Shown here piece by piece: positions 35,366 through 44,047 of a stretch of DNA of 64,000 bases. The notes below the pieces were generated by a model. The model did not search any database. It was not told the DNA's origin and was given only the letters and a program-made list of their open reading frames with translations. Source of the DNA: Paenibacillus psychroresistens (lineage in GTDB: Bacteria > Bacillota > Bacilli > Paenibacillales > NBRC-103111); assembly GCF_009728935.1 (NCBI RefSeq), contig NZ_CP034235.1, forward strand, positions 776,501 to 840,500. Reading direction: 5' to 3'. The position numbers were made by a program, and so were the translations under genes. Numbering within the stretch: the first letter of the stretch is position 1; the number at the start of each line of letters is the position of its first letter.

Positions 35366-38008
35366 ATGAGGATCGACTATTTGACATGTAATTATTTAAA
35401 GGATCCGTTGGGCGTTGAGCTGCCAAAACCACGGTTAAGCTGGGTGCTGGAATCTCAAGTGCGGTGGCAGATGCAATTCGCTTATCGAATTGTTGCAGCA
35501 AGCAGCAGAGAAAAGCTGGATGAGCATATACGAGATTTATGGGATACCGGTAAGGTGGAGTCGAGCCAATCTATTCACGTAGCATACAAGGGACAGCCGC
35601 TTAAGTCAGCGCAGACAGTATTTTGGAAAGTGTGTATATGGGATAAAGACGGTATTAGGTCGGAGTGGAGCGATGCAGCCAAATTTGAGATGGGGCTGTT
35701 AGATAACAAGGATTGGTATGCTAATTGGATTGGGCATCCTTCAGGGCGAACTGAAGCCGAGAAGTCAGTACCGGCACCGTTGTTTCGTAAATCCTTCGAA
35801 ATGGTCAAAAAAGCTGTCAGTGCCAGGGTGTATGTCTCTGGACTAGGCTATTACGAGCTTTATCTTAACGGTGTGAAAATAGGCAATGATGTACTCACTC
35901 CCGGTTTTACTAATTATAATGAAAGCGTACTATATAACACCTATGATATAACGGATCAGTTATCTGCAGGAACCAATATATTAGGTGTAATTCTTGGTAA
36001 CGGCTGGTATAACTGTTTTACTTCAGATGTATGGAATCATAAAGCTGCCGCATGGAGGGACCAGCCTAAATTCATCCTACAGTTAAAGGTCATGTATGAC
36101 AATGGCGATAGCATGACTGTTGGGAGTGATGCCAGCTGGACTTGCTCCGAAAGCCCGATTATTTTTGATGGCCTTAGGAACGGAGAGTTCTACGATGCCA
36201 GATTGGAACAGCCTGGCTGGAATTTGCTTGAATTTGACGACAGCTTGTGGAAAAAAGTAAGAATAGTTCGCAGTCCTGGGGGGATTTTAAAATCAAATCA
36301 AATGACCCCAATCCAAATTACTAGCACAATTGAACCGATTAATCTTAAGGAAGTTAGCCCAGGCGTTTGGGTGTATGATTTAGGGCAGAATATATCAGGT
36401 TGGGCACAGATTAGGCTGAGTGGACCGGCGGGTACAGAAATCACCATAAAATACTCGGAAAAAATAAAGCAGGATGGAAGCATAGATACATCCAATATAG
36501 ACAGCTTTGTGTACAGCGGGCAGTTTCAAACTGATCGATATACGCTTAAGGGTGGATGTCAGGAGGAATGGGAACCGCGGTTTGTTTACCATGGGTTTCA
36601 ATATGTGGAGATAACAGGTTTTCCCGGAACACTGACCCTTGAGAATTTTCGGGGCCGTGTGGTGCACACAGCATTTGAATCCAGAGGGGAATTCGAGTGT
36701 TCCAATCAGCTGTTGAATGATATTCAACGGTGCGCCAGATGGTCTACGCTTACTAACTATCATGATATTCCGACGGATTGCCCGCACCGTGAGAAGAACG
36801 GTTGGTCGGGTGATGCCCATTTGTCAGCGGAGCAAACGCTTTTCAATTTTAATCCCATGTCAGCCTATGTTAAATGGATGAGTGATTTTAAAGATGCTCA
36901 AACCCCAAGCGGACAGCTTCCCGGTATCATTCCGACTGGCGGCTGGGGCTATTACTGGGGGAGTGGACCAGCCTGGGATAGCGGGATATTCCTTATTCCT
37001 TGGAATTTATACGAATATTGCGGTGATACCGCTTTGCTTGAATATATGTTCGACTCTATGAAAGCCTATATGAACTATCTCGTATCCATGGCAGATGGTT
37101 ATTTGGTTGATTTCGGACTGGGAGACTGGTGCCCGCCGACTGGCGGTGCGATGGAGCATGCTTGTCCAACAATTGTGACGGATACAGCCTATTTCTATAT
37201 CGATGCCGTTATTGCAGCAAAGACTGCAAAAATCTTGAATAAGTATGATGAGTCTCAGCAATATCTCGAGCTGGCTGATAGGATTCGCGAGGCTTTTCGC
37301 AGCCGCTTTCTTAATTCAGAAACAGACCAAATCGAAGGGGATTGCCAAACCTCCTTAGCTTGCGCTTTATATATGGGATTCGTTAATGAAGCAGAAAAAC
37401 CAATTGTTTTGCAAAATTTATTGGCGAAGATCCATCAGAACGACATGCATCTGGATTGCGGCATTCTGGGCACCAAATTTCTGCTGCATTCGCTATCCGA
37501 GCTTGGGCAGGCGAACATCGCTTATGTTATCGCTACCCAAACTACATTTCCTAGCTGGGGCCACTGGATTCAACAGGGAGCAACTACGCTTTGGGAGAAT
37601 TGGAATGGTGCTGAATCCCGCAATCATCACATGTTCAGTGACGTAAGCGCATGGTTCTATAAAGGGCTTGCGGGGATCCAGCCAGACAGTCATGAGCCGG
37701 GATTCAAGCATACTATATTGCGTCCTAATCCCGTACCTGATCTGGATTGGGCTAATGCGTCCCATCGCTCGATGTATGGGCAAGTAGCTTGCCGATGGCA
37801 GGTAGAAGGGAATATATTCCGAATCAAAATAATCATTCCGGTAAATTGCCATGCAACGTTATTCGTCCCTGCAGATTTCAAAGGGGAAGTTTTAGAGAAT
37901 GGAAAAGTGCCCCAGGATATTGAAATTAGCCAAGTGGACAATGTTTATAAAATAGCTCTGGGATCAGGGGAATACAATTTAGAAATAATGAGAGACAAAA
38001 TTCACTGA
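35366..38008 (+). CDS. Alpha-L-rhamnosidase, GH78
   Basis: 880 residues from the ATG at 35366, which has GGGGGG 10 bases upstream; an ATG at 35348 lies in frame but has no site. The N-terminal beta domains (LPKPRLSWVLES; YVSGLGYYELYLNGVKIG) are followed by an (alpha/alpha)6 barrel. The catalytic stretch DCPHREKNGWSGDA (from about residue 471) has the D-x4-E-x6-D spacing of known GH78 enzymes, and a later Glu in TTLWENWNG (about 743) matches the presumed general base. There is no signal peptide, so it acts in the cytoplasm on imported rhamnosides. It follows the kinase gene closely and belongs to the same locus. Confidence 0.94.
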   Translation: MRIDYLTCNYLKDPLGVELPKPRLSWVLESQVRWQMQFAYRIVAASSREKLDEHIRDLWDTGKVESSQSIHVAYKGQPLKSAQTVFWKVCIWDKDGIRSEWSDAAKFEMGLLDNKDWYANWIGHPSGRTEAEKSVPAPLFRKSFEMVKKAVSARVYVSGLGYYELYLNGVKIGNDVLTPGFTNYNESVLYNTYDITDQLSAGTNILGVILGNGWYNCFTSDVWNHKAAAWRDQPKFILQLKVMYDNGDSMTVGSDASWTCSESPIIFDGLRNGEFYDARLEQPGWNLLEFDDSLWKKVRIVRSPGGILKSNQMTPIQITSTIEPINLKEVSPGVWVYDLGQNISGWAQIRLSGPAGTEITIKYSEKIKQDGSIDTSNIDSFVYSGQFQTDRYTLKGGCQEEWEPRFVYHGFQYVEITGFPGTLTLENFRGRVVHTAFESRGEFECSNQLLNDIQRCARWSTLTNYHDIPTDCPHREKNGWSGDAHLSAEQTLFNFNPMSAYVKWMSDFKDAQTPSGQLPGIIPTGGWGYYWGSGPAWDSGIFLIPWNLYEYCGDTALLEYMFDSMKAYMNYLVSMADGYLVDFGLGDWCPPTGGAMEHACPTIVTDTAYFYIDAVIAAKTAKILNKYDESQQYLELADRIREAFRSRFLNSETDQIEGDCQTSLACALYMGFVNEAEKPIVLQNLLAKIHQNDMHLDCGILGTKFLLHSLSELGQANIAYVIATQTTFPSWGHWIQQGATTLWENWNGAESRNHHMFSDVSAWFYKGLAGIQPDSHEPGFKHTILRPNPVPDLDWANASHRSMYGQVACRWQVEGNIFRIKIIIPVNCHATLFVPADFKGEVLENGKVPQDIEISQVDNVYKIALGSGEYNLEIMRDKIH

Positions 38009-38071
38009 GAACCTTCTTTTAATGTGCATCAGAAACTGAGAAATTAATGCTTTTACATGGAGACTAATAGA

Positions 38072-38290
38072 ATGGTTGATATTTTTGTGCAATCTGCCAA
38101 AATGTACAAACCAAATCGAAAGTTTCCCTGATTGAAAAGGCGAGTTCTGGTAGTTAAACTTATTTTATGGCTTCTGGTTGTGATTTTATGGAGCCATTTA
38201 AAACGACAATTACGACCGAAAAAACCGTATCGTGGCCGAAAATCACGTATACACTCAGGTTTAACTAAATTTAAAGCATATAGAAAATAA
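38072..38290 (+). other. Possible small ORF pair (19 and 52 codons) in the GH78-dioxygenase gap
   Basis: In the 295-base gap one frame holds a 19-codon ORF from ATG 38072, 8 bases after GGAGA, ending at TGA 38129-38131. It is directly followed in the same frame by TTG 38132 and 52 codons to TAA 38290. The second peptide has a hydrophobic stretch (VLVVKLILWLLVVILWS) and a strongly basic tail (LRPKKPYRGRKSR). It may be a small membrane peptide, one gene broken by a nonsense codon, or chance. No homologue is recognised and the second start lacks its own ribosome site. Confidence 0.25.
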
Positions 38291-38303
38291 GGAGAAGTGT
38301 ACA

Positions 38304-39104
38304 ATGTCAAATGTAGCGGCAGAACAAACAATTTCGCAAGAGAAGATTAATTTTTATAGAGAAAATGGGTTTGTGCAAATGGATAATCTGCTTTCAACGC
38401 AAGAATTGGAAGAGCTGCGCGAATATATGGCTGAGGTCATGGAGGCTGAAGGCGGACATTCCACGCAGACCGATAAAAAAGGAGGCACCTATTACCGTGT
38501 GCTGAATCAGAAAGTCAATACATGGAGAGATCATGGCGGCATGGGCAAGTATTCCTTTCATCCCCGTTTTGCAGAAATAGCCCGTTGTTTGACCGGGGCC
38601 AAGGGAATTCGATTTTTCCACGATCATGCACTCTTGAAAATGCCGGGCGATTCGAAACCAACCCCTTGGCACCAAGACTTGGTGTTCTGGCCGATGAATG
38701 AAACAGGAGCGCTCTCGATTTGGATTGCGCTTGATGATGTCGATGAGAATAACGGCTGCATGATGTTTGTTCCTAAATCACACACAGCAGGCAAACTGAC
38801 TCCTATTAATCTGGTTGATCCGACAGATATCAATGAGTATGTGAAAGGAACCGAAATTGCCCAACAGCAGCCAGTTAAAGTCCCCATGAAAGCAGGGAGC
38901 TGTACGTTTCATGATGGGCTGACCTTTCATTATGCACATGCTAACGTGACAGAGAAACCACGCAGGGCATTGGCCATCATTTATATGCCGGACGGTACGA
39001 CCTATAGCGGTGTTTCCCACCTGATCACAGATAATTTAGACTTAAAAGAGAACGAGCCCATTCGAGGCAGGATGTTTCCTTTGCTTGCAGTCGAGGTTGA
39101 ATAA
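38304..39104 (+). CDS. Phytanoyl-CoA dioxygenase family (Fe(II)/2-oxoglutarate) protein
   Basis: 266 residues. The iron ligands of the PhyH family are visible: H123 and D125 in PWHQDLVFW and H209 in FHDGLTFHYAHAN, with the 2-oxoglutarate-binding Arg at 220 or 221 in EKPRRALAI. Such enzymes hydroxylate C-H bonds using oxygen and 2-oxoglutarate; the family also includes bacterial enzymes acting on small molecules such as ectoine. Its stop overlaps the GH38-like start (TAATG), so both proteins are made together and probably act on the same substrate. Oxidation or O-demethylation of a modified sugar is an inference from this context. Confidence 0.88.
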   Translation: MSNVAAEQTISQEKINFYRENGFVQMDNLLSTQELEELREYMAEVMEAEGGHSTQTDKKGGTYYRVLNQKVNTWRDHGGMGKYSFHPRFAEIARCLTGAKGIRFFHDHALLKMPGDSKPTPWHQDLVFWPMNETGALSIWIALDDVDENNGCMMFVPKSHTAGKLTPINLVDPTDINEYVKGTEIAQQQPVKVPMKAGSCTFHDGLTFHYAHANVTEKPRRALAIIYMPDGTTYSGVSHLITDNLDLKENEPIRGRMFPLLAVEVE

Positions 39105-41545
39105 TGCAAGAGACAGCACTTAAACGCAAATGGAAATTGTTTGTTATTCATCATTCTCATACCGATATCGGATATACAGACAGGCAGGAAAAGATTGAAA
39201 AAAATCATATCGATTATATAAAACAGGCGGTCATGATTGGGGAATCGATTCGCTCTGGGAAAAAGAAGGAGTGGCAGGGGTTTAAATGGACATGTGAAAC
39301 CTTCTGGGCTGTTGAACGATTCCTGGAGCAGGCAGATATGAACACCCAGCAGTTATTTGTAGATGCAGTGAAATCCGGTGATATCGAATTAACCGCAAGC
39401 TATCTCAATCTAACAGAGCTAATGGACTTTGAAATGCTAAAAACAATGATGGGTAAAGCAGTAAAGTATGGTGAATCTATTAATGTCAAAGTGGATACGG
39501 CCATGACTGCTGATATTAATGGTTATAGCTGGGGATATGCTCAGTGCCTGAAAGATTTGGGCATTGAGAATTTATTCTCTTGCATTCATACCTATCATGG
39601 AATGTTTCCGATTGGAAGCAAGCAAATTCCCTTTTGGTGGGAAACGCCCAAAGGGAATAAAATCCTGGTTTGGAATGGTGACCATTACCAGTTAGGCAAT
39701 GATCTTGGGTTAGTGCCAGGCGCGCTTCATTCTTATAATATTAAAGATGAATTTCAAACAACTGCGTATATGCCGGAGCATAGGGAAATTGCCGAGAAAC
39801 GCATTCACCGTTATTTGAGCCAGCTTGAGCAGGAAGATTATCCTTATGATTTTGTTCCGGTGATGGCATCGGGCCTAATAACGGATAATGCTCCGCCAAA
39901 CGGCCAGATTATGGACTTTATCCATAAGTGGAATTTGCACTACGGAGCAAGTGTCCATATTGAGATGACAACCTTAAATAGCTTTTTTACTCATTTGAGG
40001 AAACAGGAGAAGAACATACCCATTTTCAAAGGAGATTGGCCGGATTGGTGGGCAGACGGAGTCGCATCCACACCTGTTCCAACAAAAGTGTTTAGAGAAG
40101 CTCAGCGAAACCTTAGAGTTGTCAAGCAGCTTGACCCCTATAACAAAGTTGCAACTATTGGCTTGGTAAAACAAGCAGAGTATAATCTGTCTATGTATGC
40201 TGAGCATACATGGGGGCATTGGGCTTCCGTAATGGAGCCTTGGGATACAACTGTCCAGTCTTTGGAGTTTCGTAAAGGAATGTTTGCTTATCAAGCGCAC
40301 CAAATCGTTTCCAGCTGTTTGGACAAGATCCTTGAAGCTAAAGGTGAAGTTCCATTAGTTGCGGATAGGCCAATGAATTATCAGGTAATTAATCCCCATC
40401 CATTTCCTATCACGGATATGGCAAAGCTTAATATAGATTTCTGGGAAGTTTTTTTACTAGGAAATGGACTTCAGGTTATAGATCTGAATACTGGCAAGGT
40501 TGTTCCACATCAATTGTTTAGAAGCGTTAAATGTACTCAAGTATGTATCATTCAACATTTGGAGGCTGGGGAGGAGAGAAAGCTGCAAATTCTCCCAGTA
40601 GTGGCAATAAAGCAATTTACTGTCAGCAATCATCAAGGTATCGGTGCTGATGGTATTAATGACATTTCAGGTGCGAAGGAAGAGATTAATGTAAATGAGA
40701 ACTCTTTGGAAACACCCTTTGTATGCATAGCCTGGAAGGAAAAAGAAGGTATAGTTTCCTGGTTTGATAAAAAATCGGGGAGTGAGCTTTTAAGAAACGA
40801 CAGGATACACAATGCTTTTACACCGGTATATGAGATAACACCTTTCGATGGTATTGATCAAGCATGCGGGACAAGAATAAAAATGGGGAGAAATCGAAAA
40901 CGGATTAATGTTTCGCGAAGCATAGGTACGTTTTCTGGAGTCAAGCTGGTTGAAAAAGGACCTCTCTTTACAATGGTGGAACTGCACTATGAGCTTGCGG
41001 GAACAACGTTTTACTCAGTAGTATTAACAGCATATGCAGGATTGCCAAGAGTGGATATCTCTGTCCGAATGAATAAGGACAATGTATGGGAGCCAGAAAA
41101 TATATATCTTTCTCTGCCTTTTGCTGCAGGTGACCCGATGTCCTCTGAAACCTGGATTGAGAAGACCGGAGCCATACTTCGGCCTCGAATTGACCAGCTG
41201 CCCGGAACAGGAATTGATTTCTACTGCATTCAGGAAGGAATAGCCTTATCGGCAAAAGAACAAGGCTTGGCTATTGCAATCCGGGATGCTCCTTTAATTC
41301 AGCTTGGGCCGCTTGAATTCGGCGTAAGACAGTTAAAGGCAGAGAACGGAATTTATGATGATGCTGGGCATTTATATTCATGGGTGCTTAATAATTTCTG
41401 GGATACTAATTTCAAAGCAGCATTAGGCGGTTTCTATGAATTCAGGTACTCCCTCTCATGGGGGGGAGATATAGTGTTGCCTGAAGAAGCAATAAGAAAA
41501 TGCCATGCTATGAATACAGAAGTAATTTGTGTAAGGACTACTTAG
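39104..41545 (+). CDS. GH38-like alpha-mannosidase family protein (DUF5054 type)
   Basis: 813 residues, no signal peptide. The N-terminus has VIHHSHTDIGYTDRQEKI, whose H19-x-D21 pair matches the zinc site of GH38. The presumed nucleophile is D137 in MTADINGYSWGY, and a further zinc His lies in YAEHTWGHWASV. The C-terminal half is beta-rich, as in GH38 enzymes. The family layout matches proteins annotated as DUF5054, a divergent GH38 branch without an agreed substrate. Coupled to the dioxygenase gene by a one-base stop/start overlap and the last gene of the sugar locus. Alpha-mannosidase activity is likely but not proven. Confidence 0.82.
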   Translation: MQETALKRKWKLFVIHHSHTDIGYTDRQEKIEKNHIDYIKQAVMIGESIRSGKKKEWQGFKWTCETFWAVERFLEQADMNTQQLFVDAVKSGDIELTASYLNLTELMDFEMLKTMMGKAVKYGESINVKVDTAMTADINGYSWGYAQCLKDLGIENLFSCIHTYHGMFPIGSKQIPFWWETPKGNKILVWNGDHYQLGNDLGLVPGALHSYNIKDEFQTTAYMPEHREIAEKRIHRYLSQLEQEDYPYDFVPVMASGLITDNAPPNGQIMDFIHKWNLHYGASVHIEMTTLNSFFTHLRKQEKNIPIFKGDWPDWWADGVASTPVPTKVFREAQRNLRVVKQLDPYNKVATIGLVKQAEYNLSMYAEHTWGHWASVMEPWDTTVQSLEFRKGMFAYQAHQIVSSCLDKILEAKGEVPLVADRPMNYQVINPHPFPITDMAKLNIDFWEVFLLGNGLQVIDLNTGKVVPHQLFRSVKCTQVCIIQHLEAGEERKLQILPVVAIKQFTVSNHQGIGADGINDISGAKEEINVNENSLETPFVCIAWKEKEGIVSWFDKKSGSELLRNDRIHNAFTPVYEITPFDGIDQACGTRIKMGRNRKRINVSRSIGTFSGVKLVEKGPLFTMVELHYELAGTTFYSVVLTAYAGLPRVDISVRMNKDNVWEPENIYLSLPFAAGDPMSSETWIEKTGAILRPRIDQLPGTGIDFYCIQEGIALSAKEQGLAIAIRDAPLIQLGPLEFGVRQLKAENGIYDDAGHLYSWVLNNFWDTNFKAALGGFYEFRYSLSWGGDIVLPEEAIRKCHAMNTEVICVRTT

Positions 41546-41644
41546 TGTTTAAGATTTTTAATGGACTATTTCACGCGGCGTTTTACCAGACAATTAGGTG
41601 TCAATCCAAAACTTCTATATTGTATTACAAGAAGTAGAAATGAA

Positions 41645-41678
41645 AGAAGCACTTGAAGTTAGTTCTTCAAGTGCTTCT
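41645..41678. terminator. Perfect 14-base hairpin between converging genes
   Basis: AGAAGCACTTGAAG (41645-41658) pairs fully with CTTCAAGTGCTTCT (41665-41678) around a six-base loop. It lies between the sugar locus and the converging minus-strand binding-protein gene and probably terminates one or both. Confidence 0.75.
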
Positions 41679-41704
41679 CCTATATTACATAGAGATAAAT
41701 TAAC

Positions 41705-42754
41705 TTATTTTTTGACAAGCTGATCAAAAATGCCGCCATCTACAAAGTGAGCTTTCTGCAAATCATCCCAGCCACCTAGATCATCATCTACAGTCAATAG
41801 AGTAACATCAGGGAATTGCTCGGGGAATTGCTCGGCAACTGAAGCGAGGCGCGGTCGGTAATAATTCTTAGCTGCAATAGTTTGTGCTTCCTCCGTATAC
41901 AGAAAGTTTAAGTAAGCAGTAGCTACCTCTGAGGTTCCATCGCTTGTTGCGTTCGAGTCAATAACTGAAACAATAGGCTCTACGGATAACGTAATAGAAG
42001 GAACAATCACCTCGATAGTGTCTTTACCCGTTGTGCTAGCAAGCTGTAGGGCTTCGAGTTCTGTGGTAATCCAGATATCCCCTTTGTTATTGTCCAGAAA
42101 AGCGCTTTTGGAAGCTGCGACATCCGCATAAAGCTCTGGAACGTTGGCATAAAGCGTTTTAACAAAAGTCTTCGCTTGTTCTTCATCACCGTTTTCATTC
42201 AGTCCATTTGCCCAAGCGGCTAGATAGCTCCAACGTGCATCACTATAGGTTTTGGGATTAGTTGCAATAATTTGAATGTCTGGCTTAACTAGATCTTCCC
42301 ATTCCTTAATTTCCTTAGGGTTACCTTTACGAACGACAAAAGCTATTGCTGTTGTGTAAGGTGAGCTGTTGTTCTCTAAGCGCTGCTGCCAGCCTTCTTT
42401 AATTAGGCCTTTGGTTTGAATGGCGTCAATATCAAGACCGACACCTAATGAAACAACATCTGCTTTTAATTGGCCATCCATTATGGCTTGACTTTGTTTA
42501 GTTGAATTTCCTAATGATTCTTTAATAGTTACCGTTTGTTTTGTTTTTTCACTCCAATAGGGAATGAAGCTGGTATCAATTGCTTTGAAGAATGAGCTGG
42601 CTTCATCCGTTGTAGCGTGATTCAATTCAACGGCTTTGGTGTAGTCGGATTTGGTTGCTTCAGCTTCAGCATTATCCGATTTAGATGAGCAAGCGGATAA
42701 AACCAGGATGATGGCGGTAAGAAATAATAAACCATAAAAACGCTTCTTATTCAT
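41705..42754 (-). CDS. Sulfate-binding-protein paralogue, lipoprotein with altered ligand motifs
   Basis: 349 residues. Signal peptide with lipobox LSAC, so it is a membrane-tethered ABC binding protein. The fold clearly follows sulfate-binding Sbp/CysP: KADVVSLGVGLDIDAI, FVVRKGNPKEIKEWEDLVKP, RWSYLAAW, YLNFLYTEEAQTIAAKNYYRPR. The oxyanion-contact segments differ from the family: SYDPTREL is HATTDEAS, SHGGSG is SLGNST, and SGGAR is YSDAR. A different ligand, or loss of anion binding, is inferred. It is divergent from the canonical paralogue at 42980 with no permease gene beside it. Strong promoter and a dyad over its start region suggest repression under some condition. Confidence 0.88.
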   Translation of the reverse strand: MNKKRFYGLLFLTAIILVLSACSSKSDNAEAEATKSDYTKAVELNHATTDEASSFFKAIDTSFIPYWSEKTKQTVTIKESLGNSTKQSQAIMDGQLKADVVSLGVGLDIDAIQTKGLIKEGWQQRLENNSSPYTTAIAFVVRKGNPKEIKEWEDLVKPDIQIIATNPKTYSDARWSYLAAWANGLNENGDEEQAKTFVKTLYANVPELYADVAASKSAFLDNNKGDIWITTELEALQLASTTGKDTIEVIVPSITLSVEPIVSVIDSNATSDGTSEVATAYLNFLYTEEAQTIAAKNYYRPRLASVAEQFPEQFPDVTLLTVDDDLGGWDDLQKAHFVDGGIFDQLVKK

Positions 42755-42785
42755 AATGTAGACTCCCTTTTTTGATGTTTAATAT

Positions 42786-42814
42786 TTAATTCCGATAAAA
42801 ATAATAGGAATTAA
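42786..42814. promoter_or_regulatory. Inverted repeat, candidate operator between the sbp paralogues
   Basis: TTAATTCC (42786-42793) and GGAATTAA (42807-42814) are perfect inverted arms 13 bases apart, with a further GGAATTATT next to them. They lie just after the minus-strand -10, the place for a repressor. A sulfur-responsive regulator is plausible but not shown. Confidence 0.55.
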
Positions 42815-42821
42815 TGGAATT

Positions 42822-42851
42822 ATTGTAACAACTCTAATATGACACTGTCAA
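42822..42851 (-). promoter_or_regulatory. Promoter of the minus-strand binding-protein gene
   Basis: Read on the minus strand: TTGACA (42846-42851), 18-base spacer, TACAAT (42822-42827). Near-consensus sigma-A promoter. Confidence 0.75.
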
Positions 42852-42888
42852 TAAGAAAAAATATTTCCATTATTTCGTTAATTCATAG

Positions 42889-42918
42889 TTGACAGCTAGG
42901 AATAGTGTGTAATATGAT
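42889..42918 (+). promoter_or_regulatory. Promoter of the plus-strand sulfate-binding gene
   Basis: TTGACA (42889-42894), 18-base spacer, TATGAT (42913-42918), 61 bases before the start codon. The two divergent -35 boxes are about 40 bases apart. Confidence 0.78.
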
Positions 42919-42979
42919 GAGTTTGTAAATATAACCAGCCGGAAGGCATTACAAAAACCAAATAAGGGAGATTACCACA

Positions 42980-44008
42980 ATGAAAAAAACAGCGCGTTTG
43001 TTATTCCTCGCATTACTTGTATTTGCTTTAACTACAACCAGTGTTTTTGCCCAAGTAGCCAAAAAGAATGTTAAGAAGGACGTCACACTATTGAATGTTT
43101 CCTACGATCCAACTCGTGAGTTGTATGTAGATTACAACAAATCCTTCGCTAAGTATTGGAAGAAGAAAACAGGACAGAACGTAACCATTAAGCAATCTCA
43201 TGGTGGTTCAGGCTCACAAGCTCGTGCGGTTATCGATGGTTTGCAAGCAGACGTTGTTACACTAGCACTTGCTTATGATGTATCAGCTATTGCCAAGACA
43301 GGTTTGATCAGCACTGGCTGGCAGGATCGTTTGGCTAAGAACAGCGCGCCTTATACATCCACCATTGTTCTATTAGTAAGAAAAGGCAACCCGAAAGGCA
43401 TTAAGGATTGGAATGATCTAATCAAACCAGGCGTTTCTGTTATTACACCAAACCCAAAAACATCAGGTGGAGCTCGTTGGAACTACTTGGCAGCTTGGGG
43501 ATATGCATTAGCTCATAACAATAATAACGAAGAGAAAGCTAAAGAATTCGTAGCTGCTTTATACAAGAATGTACCCGTACTTGATTCAGGTGCAAGAGGT
43601 TCAACAACCACTTTCGTTGATAAAGGACTAGGCGATGTATTGATTGATTGGGAGAATGAAGCCTACTTGTCGAAAAAGGAATACGGAGATAAATTCGAGA
43701 TTATTACGCCATCATTAAGTATTCTTGCAGAGCCTACAGTTGCCGTTGTTACTAAGAATGTAGCTAAGCATGACACGCGTGAAGTTTCCACGGCATACTT
43801 GGATTACCTTTACACAGAAGAAGGTCAGAAAATCGTTGCTAAGAATTTCTACCGTCCTTCCAATCCTAAGATTGCTAAACAATTTGAAAGCCAATTCCCT
43901 ACGCTGAATTTGATCAATATCAAAGATTTTGGTGGCTGGGATAAAGCACAGGCTACACATTTTGCAGACAAAGGTACGTTTGACCAAATCTATTCACCTA
44001 AAAAATAA
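42980..44008 (+). CDS. Sulfate ABC transporter substrate-binding protein (non-lipidated)
   Basis: 342 residues. The signal peptide ends in SVFAQ and has no lipobox cysteine, unusual for a binding protein in a Gram-positive cell, so it may be released or kept by another protein. All canonical sulfate-contact motifs are present: [31 protein letters not shown], and [20 protein letters not shown]. The canonical Sbp length is about 330-340. ATG behind AAGGGAG. Ten to forty bases after the stop comes the stalk/WG-repeat gene. No CysT/CysW permease or CysA gene is in the window. Confidence 0.92.
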   Translation: MKKTARLLFLALLVFALTTTSVFAQVAKKNVKKDVTLLNVSYDPTRELYVDYNKSFAKYWKKKTGQNVTIKQSHGGSGSQARAVIDGLQADVVTLALAYDVSAIAKTGLISTGWQDRLAKNSAPYTSTIVLLVRKGNPKGIKDWNDLIKPGVSVITPNPKTSGGARWNYLAAWGYALAHNNNNEEKAKEFVAALYKNVPVLDSGARGSTTTFVDKGLGDVLIDWENEAYLSKKEYGDKFEIITPSLSILAEPTVAVVTKNVAKHDTREVSTAYLDYLYTEEGQKIVAKNFYRPSNPKIAKQFESQFPTLNLINIKDFGGWDKAQATHFADKGTFDQIYSPKK

Positions 44009-44047
44009 TTCTGTACGATGAACCTAATTGGAGAGGAAAATCTAAAT

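Noticed and set aside
38053..38331. Minus-strand ORF of 92 codons in the GH78-dioxygenase gap
   Set aside because: It runs into the dioxygenase coding sequence on the other strand and resembles no family; the plus-strand small ORFs are slightly more plausible.
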